A stretch of 64,000 nucleotides of DNA from Idiomarina piscisalsi. Its GTDB lineage: Bacteria > Pseudomonadota > Gammaproteobacteria > Enterobacterales > Alteromonadaceae. Positions 8,571 through 17,073 of this stretch are shown piece after piece. Numbering within the stretch: the first letter of the stretch is position 1; every line of letters starts with the position of its first letter. Under the pieces are notes generated by a model. That model searched no databases. It was not told the DNA's origin and worked only from the letters and a program-made list of their open reading frames with translations. Position numbers and translations under genes: made by a program. The stretch is from the NCBI RefSeq assembly GCF_002211765.1, contig NZ_CP022133.1, positions 124,001 to 188,000 of the forward strand, read 5' to 3'.

Positions 8571-8573
8571 AGC

Positions 8574-8969
8574 CTACCCCAAAAACGTTAATGCGGCGGT
8601 GGCAGCGAGGTAGCCGAATATCAGCCCAATAAAGAAGAAAATAACTAAGTTCCTGACAAAGGCTTTCTTGTTATCGAAGGCAGAGCGCGTTTCCGTGCTG
8701 ACGGTTTCACCATTTACTATCAGCCGACATTCCACGCGGCAAAAGAGAAAGCCTGTTACATTAAAGTGAAGTTCATAGTCAGTACCGCCGACGTGAAACT
8801 TATGGCAGCTTGATAACCCAAGGTTACGCTTCTTTGACACTGAAGCTCCGTCAACAAGTACTTCCTCTTTGCCTGTGAGACTTGATGCATTTGCCGTTAT
8901 TGTGTGTCCATTGTCGTTAAACTTAAAACGATAGGCGAGGTTTAGTTTTTCCAGTAAAGATTGTTTCAT
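8574..8969 (-). CDS. Uncharacterised beta-rich protein with a C-terminal membrane helix
   Basis: A 131-residue protein I do not recognise. The first ~100 residues look beta-rich, with alternating polar and hydrophobic strands and motifs such as VLVDGASVSKKRNLG and ECRLIVNGETVS, which give two similar V-G-S/T strand pairs. One strong hydrophobic helix follows (about 103-130, VRNLVIFFFIGLIFGYLAA). The order suggests an N-in cytoplasmic domain on a membrane anchor, the same topology as the adjacent HTH protein. It is the first gene of the pair, preceded by a 220-bp gap holding a perfect palindrome at 9065-9076. No function is assigned. Confidence 0.7.
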   Translation of the reverse strand: MKQSLLEKLNLAYRFKFNDNGHTITANASSLTGKEEVLVDGASVSKKRNLGLSSCHKFHVGGTDYELHFNVTGFLFCRVECRLIVNGETVSTETRSAFDNKKAFVRNLVIFFFIGLIFGYLAATAALTFLG

Positions 8970-9064
8970 GAGTTTGTCCTTTTATTTAGTGTAAAGAGTA
9001 CAGCGTTCTTTCGATGAATAAAGCTATCAGTACCAGAAAAATATCGTGACGCCAGTTTTGAGTC

Positions 9065-9090
9065 TGTCATATGACACACTGCTGTCATAT
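9065..9090. promoter_or_regulatory. Candidate operator: palindrome plus repeated half-site
   Basis: A perfect 12-bp palindrome TGTCATATGACA lies at 9065-9076, and its half CTGTCATAT recurs in direct orientation at 9064-9072 and 9082-9090 (18 bp apart). It lies in the gap between the divergent membrane-protein/HTH operon and the SDR gene. The arrangement suits a dimeric regulator, perhaps the neighbouring XRE protein, but no binding data exist. Confidence 0.35.
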
Positions 9091-9189
9091 CGGCTGCAGC
9101 TCTTAATTTTCTTGAGTTTACAGTAGGGTAGCGATCTAATCCGACACCTCAGTGCGTATGATCAGATATAAAAAGCATGGAGGTGAATT

Positions 9190-9846
9190 ATGAATGTTGC
9201 CGTTATTGGTGCGAATGGAAAAATTGGTCAACATCTTGTTGAACAATTGCAAAACGACGACAAACACAAGGTTGTTGCTGTGGTACGGAAGCAGGAACAA
9301 AAACAATCGTGGGAAGAGAAAGGTGTTGAAGCCAGGTTAGCCGACTTAGAAGGCTCCGTTGACGACTTGCAGACTGCTCTTAACGGCTCAGATGCGGTGG
9401 TATTCACAGCAGGGTCCGGGGCTAACACGGGTGATGACAAAACGCTTTTAGTGGATTTAGATGGCGCCGTGAAAACTGTTGAAGCGGCTGAAAAAATTGG
9501 CGCGAAACGTTTTATTATGGTCAGCGCATGGCAAGCGAATAGCCGCGAGAATTGGGCGGAACAGCTACTGCCTTACTACGCGGCGAAGCATTACGCTGAC
9601 AAAGAGTTAATGCGCAGCAACCTTAATTGGACGATAGTACGTCCCGGCGCATTAACGGATGATCCTGCCAGCGGCAAGGTGGTTGTTGGAGAATCATTGG
9701 CTCCGGGCTCAGTGCCTCGCGAGGATGTGGCGAACGTGTTACATCGCTGCCTCGACGAATCAGGAACGGAACGCAAAGCGTTTGATTTGATGTCGGGCGA
9801 GAGTGACGTTCAGCAGTCCTTACAAGCGATGAAAGAACTCGCTTAG
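9190..9846 (+). CDS. NAD(P)-binding SDR/NmrA-like oxidoreductase (YwnB/YhfK type)
   Basis: A 218-residue cytoplasmic protein with an N-terminal Rossmann motif GANGKIGQHL (residues 7-16), an SDAVVFTAGSG strand end around 70, and a HYADKELMRSNLNWTIVRPGAL segment typical of atypical extended SDRs of the NAD(P)H-binding (PF13460) group. The canonical YxxxK pair is represented by YAAKHYADK around residue 136. Members are often induced by oxidative or thiol stress, but the substrate is not predictable. A GGAGGTG ribosome-binding site precedes the ATG. Its 3' end overlaps the convergent LysR gene by 27 bp. Confidence 0.88.
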   Translation: MNVAVIGANGKIGQHLVEQLQNDDKHKVVAVVRKQEQKQSWEEKGVEARLADLEGSVDDLQTALNGSDAVVFTAGSGANTGDDKTLLVDLDGAVKTVEAAEKIGAKRFIMVSAWQANSRENWAEQLLPYYAAKHYADKELMRSNLNWTIVRPGALTDDPASGKVVVGESLAPGSVPREDVANVLHRCLDESGTERKAFDLMSGESDVQQSLQAMKELA

Positions 9847-10677
9847 TACCTCAACAGTCCGTTCAGTTTTTGCGGGAATATTGTCTTTAACCGGCAATAC
9901 TGCGTGAACACTGTACGGGCTGCCTGTCCATTCCGGTAGCAGTCGAAGTAAGTGACCGCTTTCAATGTAGTGCTTGACTTCAGGCTCTGGCAGTAATGCG
10001 TAACCCACCCCATCTAGTGTCAGTTGCACCACAGTTTGCATGTTGTTGAGCATGATTTTCGGTTGCGGGAATTCAAGCTCTGATGAGTTCGACATGTGCC
10101 CAATAAAGCAGTCTTCGGGAAGGTCGTTAAAACGACTGATAGGCTTCTGCGCAGCCGGGTGCGAAGCAGCTATACAAGGAATCATGTTCCAATCTACTAA
10201 GTGCCTAGCATAAAGCGATGAGTCGACAAGAGGGCCAATCCGAATGGCCAAGTCGGCGCCGGCGGTAATTAAATCAATAGGCTCGTCCGTCATGTGCAGT
10301 TGAAAATGGACATTTTTAAACTCTTGTTGCAGCTTTTTTAATGGCTCGCTGAGCAAGCCACCACCAAAACCGACTGGCGCTATCATTTTAATTTGCCCCT
10401 GCGGCGTTTTGGTCAGCGCTTCCCATTGCTCTTGGTTACGCGAAGCAATATTGAGCATGTCTAAGCATGATTGGTAAAACACTTTTCCGGCTTCGGTCAA
10501 CGTCAGCGTCCGCGTGTTTCTGTGAAACAGCGCAATACCGTTGTCTTTTTCCAGGCGCTGTAACTGTTGGCTAACCGCAGACACCGTCATGTGCAGTTCC
10601 TTTGCTGCTCCACTCATACTGTTCAGCTCAACCGTTCGGGTAAAAGCCTTCATTGACCGAATCATTTTTGGATTCAT
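9820..10677 (-). CDS. LysR-family transcriptional regulator
   Basis: A 285-residue DNA-binding protein. The N-terminal winged helix-turn-helix (about residues 5-65, with MSGAAKELHMTVSAVSQQLQ and the LFHRNTRTLTLTEAG wing) is followed by a substrate-binding domain (about 90-285). The overall type is the CrgA/DmlR-like subgroup. It is divergent from the TonB receptor gene and convergent with the SDR gene, so either could be a target. A 12-bp palindrome (10719-10730) in the shared gap with the receptor is a possible site. The inducer is unknown. Confidence 0.92.
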   Translation of the reverse strand: MNPKMIRSMKAFTRTVELNSMSGAAKELHMTVSAVSQQLQRLEKDNGIALFHRNTRTLTLTEAGKVFYQSCLDMLNIASRNQEQWEALTKTPQGQIKMIAPVGFGGGLLSEPLKKLQQEFKNVHFQLHMTDEPIDLITAGADLAIRIGPLVDSSLYARHLVDWNMIPCIAASHPAAQKPISRFNDLPEDCFIGHMSNSSELEFPQPKIMLNNMQTVVQLTLDGVGYALLPEPEVKHYIESGHLLRLLPEWTGSPYSVHAVLPVKDNIPAKTERTVEVLSEFFHRL

Positions 10678-10716
10678 GTTTTAGTCCCGCTTAAAACCTA
10701 TTTCAGAATTTCGACG

Positions 10717-10744
10717 TTGATGAATTCATCTTAACATTTATGAT
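10717..10744 (+). promoter_or_regulatory. Predicted sigma-70 promoter of the TonB receptor with an overlapping palindrome
   Basis: TTGATG (10717-10722) and TATGAT (10739-10744) are separated by 16 bp. The perfect palindrome GATGAATTCATC (10719-10730) overlaps the -35 element. Transcription would start near 10751, inside the Fur box and downstream of the first in-frame ATG at 10740, which argues against that ATG as the real start. Confidence 0.55.
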
Positions 10745-10748
10745 CGCC

Positions 10749-10767
10749 AATGAAAATTATTCTCATT
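10749..10767. promoter_or_regulatory. Fur box of the TonB-dependent receptor
   Basis: The sequence AATGAAAATTATTCTCATT is a near-perfect dyad of the gammaproteobacterial Fur consensus and closely resembles the site at 4261-4279. It directly follows the predicted -10 element, so iron-loaded Fur would repress transcription of the receptor. Confidence 0.85.
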
Positions 10768-10784
10768 TAATAGAGGGGCGATTT

Positions 10785-12800
10785 GTGAACGTTTTTAAGA
10801 ATGGCTTGAAACTGGGTGTACTTTCAATGGCTATTTTTTCTGCCTTGGGTACCGCTTATGCACAGGATGGTGCAAACGACGATCGTGAAAAGCGACGTCA
10901 TAAACACAAAGACATGGAAGTGATGGTGGTGACGGCCTCTGGTGTCGCACAGCATATCAAGAAGGCGCCGGCTTCTATTTCCGTTATCGATAAAGACGAG
11001 TTGTCACAGCGCTTCTACAAAGACTTAACCGACGCCATGACGGATGCGCCAGGGGTTGTAGTCACCGGCGGTGGTGACCGTCAGGATATCAGTCTGCGGG
11101 GGATGGGAGCCGACTACACCTTAATTTTGGTGGACGGTCAGCGTCAGAGTTCCAGAGAAACCCGTCCAAATAGCGACGGTCCGGGTGTGGAAGGCGCCTG
11201 GACGCCACCACTGGCTGCCATCGATCGCATTGAAATTATTCGTGGACCGATGTCGTCTCTTTACGGCTCGGACGCAATAGGTGGTGTGATTAACATCATT
11301 ACGCGAAAAACACCGGACGAATGGCGCTCTGAAATTCGCGTTGACGGCACATTGCAGGAACGATCGGAGTCCGGTAACAGCTATCAAACGAACTTTTATA
11401 CGGCAGGTTCACTCATTAAAGATACTTTGGGGCTTCAGTTGTCGGCCGGCTACACACGGCGCCTTGAAGATGACATTGTCGATGGCTTTCGTGATAAAAC
11501 CGCGCAAGATGCCGATATGAAGCTGGCTTATACGCCAAATCGCGACCATGAGATTCTGTTTGAAGTTGGGACGGCGAAACAAACGATAGACGCTTCTTTA
11601 GGCAAGACGATTGAACCGCTGGCGCCAGGTGAAGAATGCGGTCGCCGCGGGTGCCCTGAGTCTTCAAGCACTGTGTACGATAGTCAGTCCGTATCGATTG
11701 CCCACAATGGTCAATGGGGCTTAGTGGGTGCACGCAGCTACTTAAAACGCGACGAGTATGAAAACGAAGCGCGCTTAATGACCATTACCAATACCGACTT
11801 TCAAAGTCACTGGAATTTACCGCTATTTGATGACAATTCAGTCAATACCGGGGTTTCCTACTTTAAGGAAGAGCTGGAAGACTTAACCAGCAATCAAATC
11901 AGTGACCGTACGCGAGTTGAAGGCTCGCAATGGTCGGTATTTGCAGAAACGGCCTGGCCATTGTTTAAAGGGTTCGACTTAACCACCGGCGTTCGTTATG
12001 ACGACGATGACATTTTCGGCGGTCATTGGAGCCCCCGTGTCTATGGTGTTTATACCTTAAGCCGGGCAACAACCATAAAAGGTGGGGTTTCAACGGGCTT
12101 CCGAGCACCAGGCCTGCGTGAAACCACCCCTGACTGGGGTCAGGTCAGCCGAGGTGGCGATGTTTACGGCAACCCAAATTTAGAAGCAGAAACGTCAACA
12201 AACTATGAGTTGGGTTTGTATACCGACTGGAGTCGGCACACCTCAACCTCTGCTACTGTTTTTTACAACCAATTTGACGATAAAATCACTCGCGTCGCCT
12301 GCCCGGCAACGGTGTGTGATGCCGGACCGAATCAGTTTGGCTCCATGCCAACGACTCGTGTGAATATTGATGAAGCGGTGACCCGCGGGGTTGAGCTGAC
12401 ATTCAATTCACGCCTTAGCCGCCATTGGTCAGTTAAAGGGAACTATACGTACACCGACTCTGAACAGAAATCGGGTGAATATGCCGGCGAGCCTTTAAAC
12501 CAATTGCCTAAGCACTTAATACAAACGTCGTTAAACTGGAAACCGAATAAGCGCTGGAACAGTTGGATACGTGTGCATTATCGCGGTAAAGAAAGCCAGC
12601 CAACAACAGGGCCATCACAGAGTGCATTGGTTGCGCCGTCCTACACACTGGCAGACTTCGGTGTGAATTATTATGTCACCCGTGACTTAAAGCTAGCGGC
12701 AGGTATCTATAATCTATTGGACAAAGAGATTGGTGTGGAAGAGTACGGCTATGTTGAAGACGGCCGACGTCTTTGGCTATCGGCCGCCTACAACTTTTAA
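10785..12800 (+). CDS. TonB-dependent outer-membrane receptor, FepA/CirA-like (iron-siderophore uptake)
   Basis: A 671-residue receptor from a GTG start at 10785, chosen because a GAGGGG ribosome-binding site lies 6 nt upstream and it gives a clean signal peptide (MNVFKNGLKLGVLSMAIFSA..YAQ). An ATG at 10740 lies upstream of the Fur box and adds 15 non-signal residues. The plug domain is about 45-165, with a TonB-box-like VMVVTAS, SLRGMG, LVDGQR and RGPMSSLYGSDAIGGVINI motifs. The 22-strand barrel follows and ends in a C-terminal Phe (SAAYNF). Two Cys pairs (CGRRGC and CPATVC) in loops suggest extracellular disulfides. The likely ligand is a catecholate-type siderophore, by resemblance to FepA/IrgA/CirA. 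Regulated by Fur. Confidence 0.92.
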   Translation: MNVFKNGLKLGVLSMAIFSALGTAYAQDGANDDREKRRHKHKDMEVMVVTASGVAQHIKKAPASISVIDKDELSQRFYKDLTDAMTDAPGVVVTGGGDRQDISLRGMGADYTLILVDGQRQSSRETRPNSDGPGVEGAWTPPLAAIDRIEIIRGPMSSLYGSDAIGGVINIITRKTPDEWRSEIRVDGTLQERSESGNSYQTNFYTAGSLIKDTLGLQLSAGYTRRLEDDIVDGFRDKTAQDADMKLAYTPNRDHEILFEVGTAKQTIDASLGKTIEPLAPGEECGRRGCPESSSTVYDSQSVSIAHNGQWGLVGARSYLKRDEYENEARLMTITNTDFQSHWNLPLFDDNSVNTGVSYFKEELEDLTSNQISDRTRVEGSQWSVFAETAWPLFKGFDLTTGVRYDDDDIFGGHWSPRVYGVYTLSRATTIKGGVSTGFRAPGLRETTPDWGQVSRGGDVYGNPNLEAETSTNYELGLYTDWSRHTSTSATVFYNQFDDKITRVACPATVCDAGPNQFGSMPTTRVNIDEAVTRGVELTFNSRLSRHWSVKGNYTYTDSEQKSGEYAGEPLNQLPKHLIQTSLNWKPNKRWNSWIRVHYRGKESQPTTGPSQSALVAPSYTLADFGVNYYVTRDLKLAAGIYNLLDKEIGVEEYGYVEDGRRLWLSAAYNF

Positions 12801-12803
12801 CCG

Positions 12804-13835
12804 TTAAAGTACGTTATTTAACGCAATACCTAAACCGAAGCGAGTCTGTTTGTGGTTGTAGTCAATCAGGCTCTCTCCGTATCCGGTGAAAATTGACGTA
12901 TAACCAATAAACTTACCGCCGAGTGGAAACGTCCAGTTAAGCTCGGCGGAGCCTCTACCAGTATCTATGGCGTGTTTAAGCCTTAAAATGTATTCGAAAT
13001 CACCGTCGCTGTAGGCGGTGGTGAATTCGTAGTCACCTACATAATCGGTAATGTTGGGGTTGTCGTCGCCACTGGACTGAAGCGGGTCGGTTTTTGCGTC
13101 TTCTTGTAAACGAATCCATGGCTTGAACGAGAAAACGAAACGCCCCTTTTCAACGACAAATTGAGCATAAAAGCGGTTCCAACTGCGTGACAGTGGTTGG
13201 CTGCGGCCATTCGACAAGTGTTCTGCCCCAAATACTAAGGCCGTATTAGTACCAAATGGATGCCAGCCGGTTGGTGTTCCGTAGAAAAATTCGGGCATGT
13301 AGTTCGTTTCGCGGAATGGCTTAGAAATATCATTTGAATAAACTTGCCACCAGGATTGTACTGTAAAGCCGAAGAAAAACTGGTCGTCTTCGAACAGCAA
13401 GCTTTCTTTATTGAGCGGCACTTTAAAGCTGAGCTGGAATTTGGCTTCGTACTCTTCTAAGTTTTCTTCATAACCTTCAATATCGGCGTACTGTATACGG
13501 TTAATATTGTTTGTGGTCAGCACAGGCAGCATGTAATTTCGGCGGTGTGGAGTCAGCACATAAGGGTCAAATTGGGTGACCTTTTCACTTTTCATCCGGT
13601 TGGTGAGCACACCCGGCTCTTGTACGGCATCGACTTCAACCACTTCCTCTTCTTCAGCGCTGCGGAGCTGTTGTTCACACTGGCTACGAATATCGGCAAT
13701 AGTGGTTTTTTCCGCTTTGGTCGTATTCATTTTGTCCAGTAGACATTGCTGCATTTCAGACAGCTGCTGTGCGTGAGCCACTGTAAAAAGAAATAGACAA
13801 GAGGCTGTTGCACTAAGACGAATCCATGTTTTCAT
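12804..13835 (-). CDS. pldA: Outer-membrane phospholipase A
   Basis: A 343-residue OMPLA with a signal peptide (about residues 1-22, VAHAQ). A short N-terminal helical extension with two Cys (CLLDKM, SQCEQQ) precedes the barrel. The catalytic segment EHLSNGRSQPLSRSWNR carries the His, Ser and Asn of the His-Ser-Asn triad in the order seen in the E. coli enzyme (H-x-SNGRS...SRSWNR). It hydrolyses outer-membrane phospholipids when dimerised by Ca2+, as part of envelope lipid-asymmetry control. The residues before the barrel (about 25-70) are longer than in E. coli, rich in Glu and probably periplasmic. It is convergent with the TonB receptor, 3 nt apart. Confidence 0.93.
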   Translation of the reverse strand: MKTWIRLSATASCLFLFTVAHAQQLSEMQQCLLDKMNTTKAEKTTIADIRSQCEQQLRSAEEEEVVEVDAVQEPGVLTNRMKSEKVTQFDPYVLTPHRRNYMLPVLTTNNINRIQYADIEGYEENLEEYEAKFQLSFKVPLNKESLLFEDDQFFFGFTVQSWWQVYSNDISKPFRETNYMPEFFYGTPTGWHPFGTNTALVFGAEHLSNGRSQPLSRSWNRFYAQFVVEKGRFVFSFKPWIRLQEDAKTDPLQSSGDDNPNITDYVGDYEFTTAYSDGDFEYILRLKHAIDTGRGSAELNWTFPLGGKFIGYTSIFTGYGESLIDYNHKQTRFGLGIALNNVL

Positions 13836-13915
13836 AAAGGTACGACTCCAAACGGTAAGCTTCTGTGTACTATAGTGGAATTAACAATTTTAGATCACTC
13901 ATTCAGGTTTATTTT

Positions 13916-13946
13916 GTTATACACTTACAAAAAGTAGGTGTATAAC
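13916..13946. repeat. 31-bp inverted repeat before the NIT-PAS-GGDEF-EAL gene
   Basis: GTTATACACTTAC (13916-13928), AAAAA, then GTAGGTGTATAAC (13934-13946) form 13-bp arms with one T/G mismatch that would pair as G-U in RNA. It may be a transcription-factor operator or a 5'-leader hairpin. It covers the GTG at 13938, the most upstream possible start of the next gene, which makes that start doubtful. Confidence 0.6.
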
Positions 13947-16688
13947 GCTTATCGAGATGAGCAAAGGAGAACAAGTATTTCATACCGCGCGCTCGAATTA
14001 TTCGACAAACTGCCACTTTCTTACCGTTTTGCAGCGGCATTATTATTGCCGATTATCGCGGTTATCTGGATGTCAGGCTCTAATATTCTGGATCTGAGGC
14101 AGTCGGCTAACCGGCTGGATGCGCTGAATGATAATATCACACTGGTCACAGCGGCCGGTCAGCTCGTCGGCACATTACAACGTGAACGTGGCTTGAGTGT
14201 GCTCATTACGGACACCGGCACTGAGCGCTTACGGTCGCGGTTAGTGCAAAGCCGTGAGAGAACGAACCAGCAGCTGATAAACCTAAAGCAAAAGTTGGGG
14301 TCAGTAGATATCACGTCGGAAACCAAAGCGCTTCACCAGGGCTTAAAACTAGCGACTGACGCATTGGGTCAGCTACCGGTTATGCGTGAGCGTGTCGATA
14401 ATGAACAAGCGACCCCTGATGAAATACTTCAGTTCTATACGGCGATTATTCGGCAAACCAATAGCCAGTTGAATGAATTGGCACGTGATTTATCGATAGT
14501 CAGCCTTTCGCGCGAAGTGAATGCGTACTTTATTTTAAACCGACTGCGAGAATTACTCGGACAAGAACGCGTCATTGTCGGTAAAGGGCTATTAAACGGC
14601 AAAATGAGCCACGAAGACATTCGTCAGTTGGCTTATAACGCCGGCCGCCAGCGCAGCTTGCTGATTGGCTTTGAAAGTCAAACCACGGTGGAGCCTAGTG
14701 GTGAGTTGTCTGCGTTAACAACGGAGTTTCGGCAAAAGCTACTCGCAACACGAACGCCTAATGAGTTACTTCAGGGCATGGACGCTGACGTGTGGATAGC
14801 TCAGCAGACACAGCTTATTGCGACCGTTCAGGACGTTGAGCAACGGTTAATCACGAGCATTAAAGAAACGGCGACGAGCTCTTATGAATCGTCCCTCAAC
14901 GAGCTCTGGCGTTACGTCATTATTTCACCATTGGTGTTGCTGACGGCGCTGTTTTTAAGCTGGCTCATTCTGCGCTATGTGCGTCGCCAAATAATGTTGG
15001 CAGACTCCGTTTTTCAATACACACAAGACCGCATTACTATCACGGATGCCGATGGCCGAATTCTGGATGTTAACCCGGCCTTTACGCGCATTACCGGCTA
15101 TAAAAAACGTGAAGTGCTGGGCAAAAACCCCCGGTTCCTGAAGTCTGGGCGTCAGGGCAAGTCGTTTTATCGCTCTATGTTCCAGCAGCTGATAAAAGAC
15201 GGCTTCTGGCAGGGAGAGTTGTGGAACCGCCGTAAAAATGGCGAGTTTTATGCGGAACTGGCGTCCATGAGCGCTATTAAGAATAAGCGCGGCGAAGTAC
15301 AAAACTTTGTCGGCATTAGTTCGGACGTAACAGAACGAGCGTTTGCCCATAAGGAAGAATTAGAATTCAGAACCTACCACGACGCTCTGACCGGGCTTCC
15401 TAATATCTTACTTGTACGAGACCGCCTGGAACACGCATTGAGCATTGCTGGTCGTAAAGGCGACATGGTCGTGGTCGCGTCTATCGACGTCGATAATTTC
15501 AAAAATATCAACGCTCAGTTTGGCCATGCGGTGGGTGATAAAGTCATAGAGCAGCTTGCCCGGCGGCTCAACGCCACCATACGCGACGGCGATACGGTCG
15601 GAAGGCTCAGCGGCGATGAATTTTTATTGGTCATTGAAGGTGGAGAGAGTGAACTGCAGGTGAATGAGGTTCTCGAGCGAATAAAGTCCGAGCTCTCCGA
15701 AACCATCACCGTTGGTTCTTACACCATGGATATTACCGTCAGTATGGGCGTTACTGCGTATCCGCAGGACAACAACGATGCCGATACCCTCATTCGCCAC
15801 TCCAGCCAGTCACTGCATCAGTCTAAGCGCAACGGCCGTGACCGCATAACGTGGTTTGATACGCATCGCGAGCAAGAGCAGGCGAAGTTGACCGAGCTTA
15901 TTAAGCGTATGGAACTGGCTGTTAGTCATGATGAGCTGGAGCTTTTTTACCAACCCAAAGTGAATATGGAAACCTGTGAGGTCATAGGCGTTGAGGCGCT
16001 ACTGCGCTGGCGCGACCCTGAGCGCGGGTTGGTACCACCGGGTGACTTTTTGCCATTTATAGAAGAACATCCGTTCTCTATTACGATTGGTAACTGGGTG
16101 CTCAATGAAGCACTGAAGCAAGTGAGTGAATGGCGTTCACAAGGCGTTGAGCTGCCCGTTAGTGTGAATATCAATGCATTGCAGTTGCTCGACAACCAGT
16201 TCTTAGATTCGGTCAGTACGCACCTCAGTCATTACACCAATGTGTCACCGAAATATTTAGAGATAGAAGTGCTAGAAAGCGCCGCCATTGGTGAAATTCA
16301 TAAGGCGGCTGACGTGTTGGCGAAATGCAAAAAAATGGGTATCCCTGTGTCTCTGGATGACTTTGGCACCGGCTATGCCGCACTCGATTACCTGAAGCGC
16401 TTACCGGCGCAGACGCTCAAAATAGACCAAAGCTTTGTCCGTGACATGCTGACAGACGAAGGTGATTTGGCCATTGTGAAAGGCATTATTGGTTTGGCTA
16501 AGGCCTTTAGATTTGAAGTTATTGCGGAAGGTGTAGAAACCGAGCCACAGGGTAAAACACTGGTTGAGCTAGGTTGCGTTCTGGGTCAAGGGTATGGCAT
16601 TGCGAAACCGATGCCGGCAAACGAAGTACTGCCATGGCTTAAAAACTGGAAATGCCCTGAAGGTTGGGGTGGGTATGAGAGTTTGTGA
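13938..16688 (+). CDS. Membrane-bound NIT-PAS-GGDEF-EAL c-di-GMP protein
   Basis: About 916 residues if the GTG at 13938 is used. That codon sits inside a dyad and has no good ribosome-binding site, whereas AAAGGAGA at 13963-13970 lies 6 nt before an in-frame ATT (13977), a possible rare start giving ~903 residues. Order: a transmembrane helix (about 30-48), a nitrate/nitrite-sensing NIT-like periplasmic domain (about 70-320, with GTLQRERGLSVLI), a second helix (about 330-350), PAS (about 360-475), GGDEF (about 480-640) and EAL (about 650-905). The cyclase motif is SGDEF, a variant often still active. The EAL domain keeps EALLRW, N, LES, DDFGTG, K and EGVE residues, so phosphodiesterase activity is likely. 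It may sense nitrate or another small anion. Confidence 0.92.
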   Translation: MYNAYRDEQRRTSISYRALELFDKLPLSYRFAAALLLPIIAVIWMSGSNILDLRQSANRLDALNDNITLVTAAGQLVGTLQRERGLSVLITDTGTERLRSRLVQSRERTNQQLINLKQKLGSVDITSETKALHQGLKLATDALGQLPVMRERVDNEQATPDEILQFYTAIIRQTNSQLNELARDLSIVSLSREVNAYFILNRLRELLGQERVIVGKGLLNGKMSHEDIRQLAYNAGRQRSLLIGFESQTTVEPSGELSALTTEFRQKLLATRTPNELLQGMDADVWIAQQTQLIATVQDVEQRLITSIKETATSSYESSLNELWRYVIISPLVLLTALFLSWLILRYVRRQIMLADSVFQYTQDRITITDADGRILDVNPAFTRITGYKKREVLGKNPRFLKSGRQGKSFYRSMFQQLIKDGFWQGELWNRRKNGEFYAELASMSAIKNKRGEVQNFVGISSDVTERAFAHKEELEFRTYHDALTGLPNILLVRDRLEHALSIAGRKGDMVVVASIDVDNFKNINAQFGHAVGDKVIEQLARRLNATIRDGDTVGRLSGDEFLLVIEGGESELQVNEVLERIKSELSETITVGSYTMDITVSMGVTAYPQDNNDADTLIRHSSQSLHQSKRNGRDRITWFDTHREQEQAKLTELIKRMELAVSHDELELFYQPKVNMETCEVIGVEALLRWRDPERGLVPPGDFLPFIEEHPFSITIGNWVLNEALKQVSEWRSQGVELPVSVNINALQLLDNQFLDSVSTHLSHYTNVSPKYLEIEVLESAAIGEIHKAADVLAKCKKMGIPVSLDDFGTGYAALDYLKRLPAQTLKIDQSFVRDMLTDEGDLAIVKGIIGLAKAFRFEVIAEGVETEPQGKTLVELGCVLGQGYGIAKPMPANEVLPWLKNWKCPEGWGGYESL

Positions 16689-16761
16689 GGTGAGGGTGTG
16701 ATTTGTTTGTGGCGGGTTAGTGCTGAGCGGACATTTTTAGCATATGAGGGCCCCTTCGTGT

Positions 16762-17073
16762 TTACTGTTTCTGGGTGATGCGAAATAGTTTCTTAGCAAG
16801 ACCAATGCACAGCATCGTCATGGTCGTAACAACAAAAAACTGTCCGAACATTTGGAGCGCAAACTTAGGCCAAAAGTTAATTTCTTCGGTGAAGAGTGGA
16901 TGCCAAACATATATCAACGTTAAACTCCCCGGGAACAGTAGCACCTTAGAGCCGGGCACGGGACCGCCAAGAACGTTGTATAAATTCCAACTCAACGCAA
17001 ATGCGGCTGCACCAATAACGACAGAGATTAAACCCGCGTATACGGCAATAGTTATCGTTTTAGTATTTATCAT
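16762..17073 (-). CDS. Small uncharacterised membrane protein
   Basis: A 103-residue protein with three predicted membrane segments (about 8-30, 44-62 and 73-95) and a basic C-terminus (AKKLFRITQKQ). I recognise no family. Its ATG overlaps the TGA of the upstream alpha/beta hydrolase (ATGA), which implies translational coupling, so it probably works with that exported hydrolase. An AGCGGACA octamer, shared with other gaps of this region, lies just past its 3' end at 16726-16733. Confidence 0.7.
   Translation of the reverse strand: MINTKTITIAVYAGLISVVIGAAAFALSWNLYNVLGGPVPGSKVLLFPGSLTLIYVWHPLFTEEINFWPKFALQMFGQFFVVTTMTMLCIGLAKKLFRITQKQ

Noticed and set aside
13957..14096. Open frame from the ATG at 13957 inside the GGDEF/EAL gene
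   Set aside because: It is out of frame, ends after ~45 codons and has no matching family; it is noted only as a possible sign of an indel.
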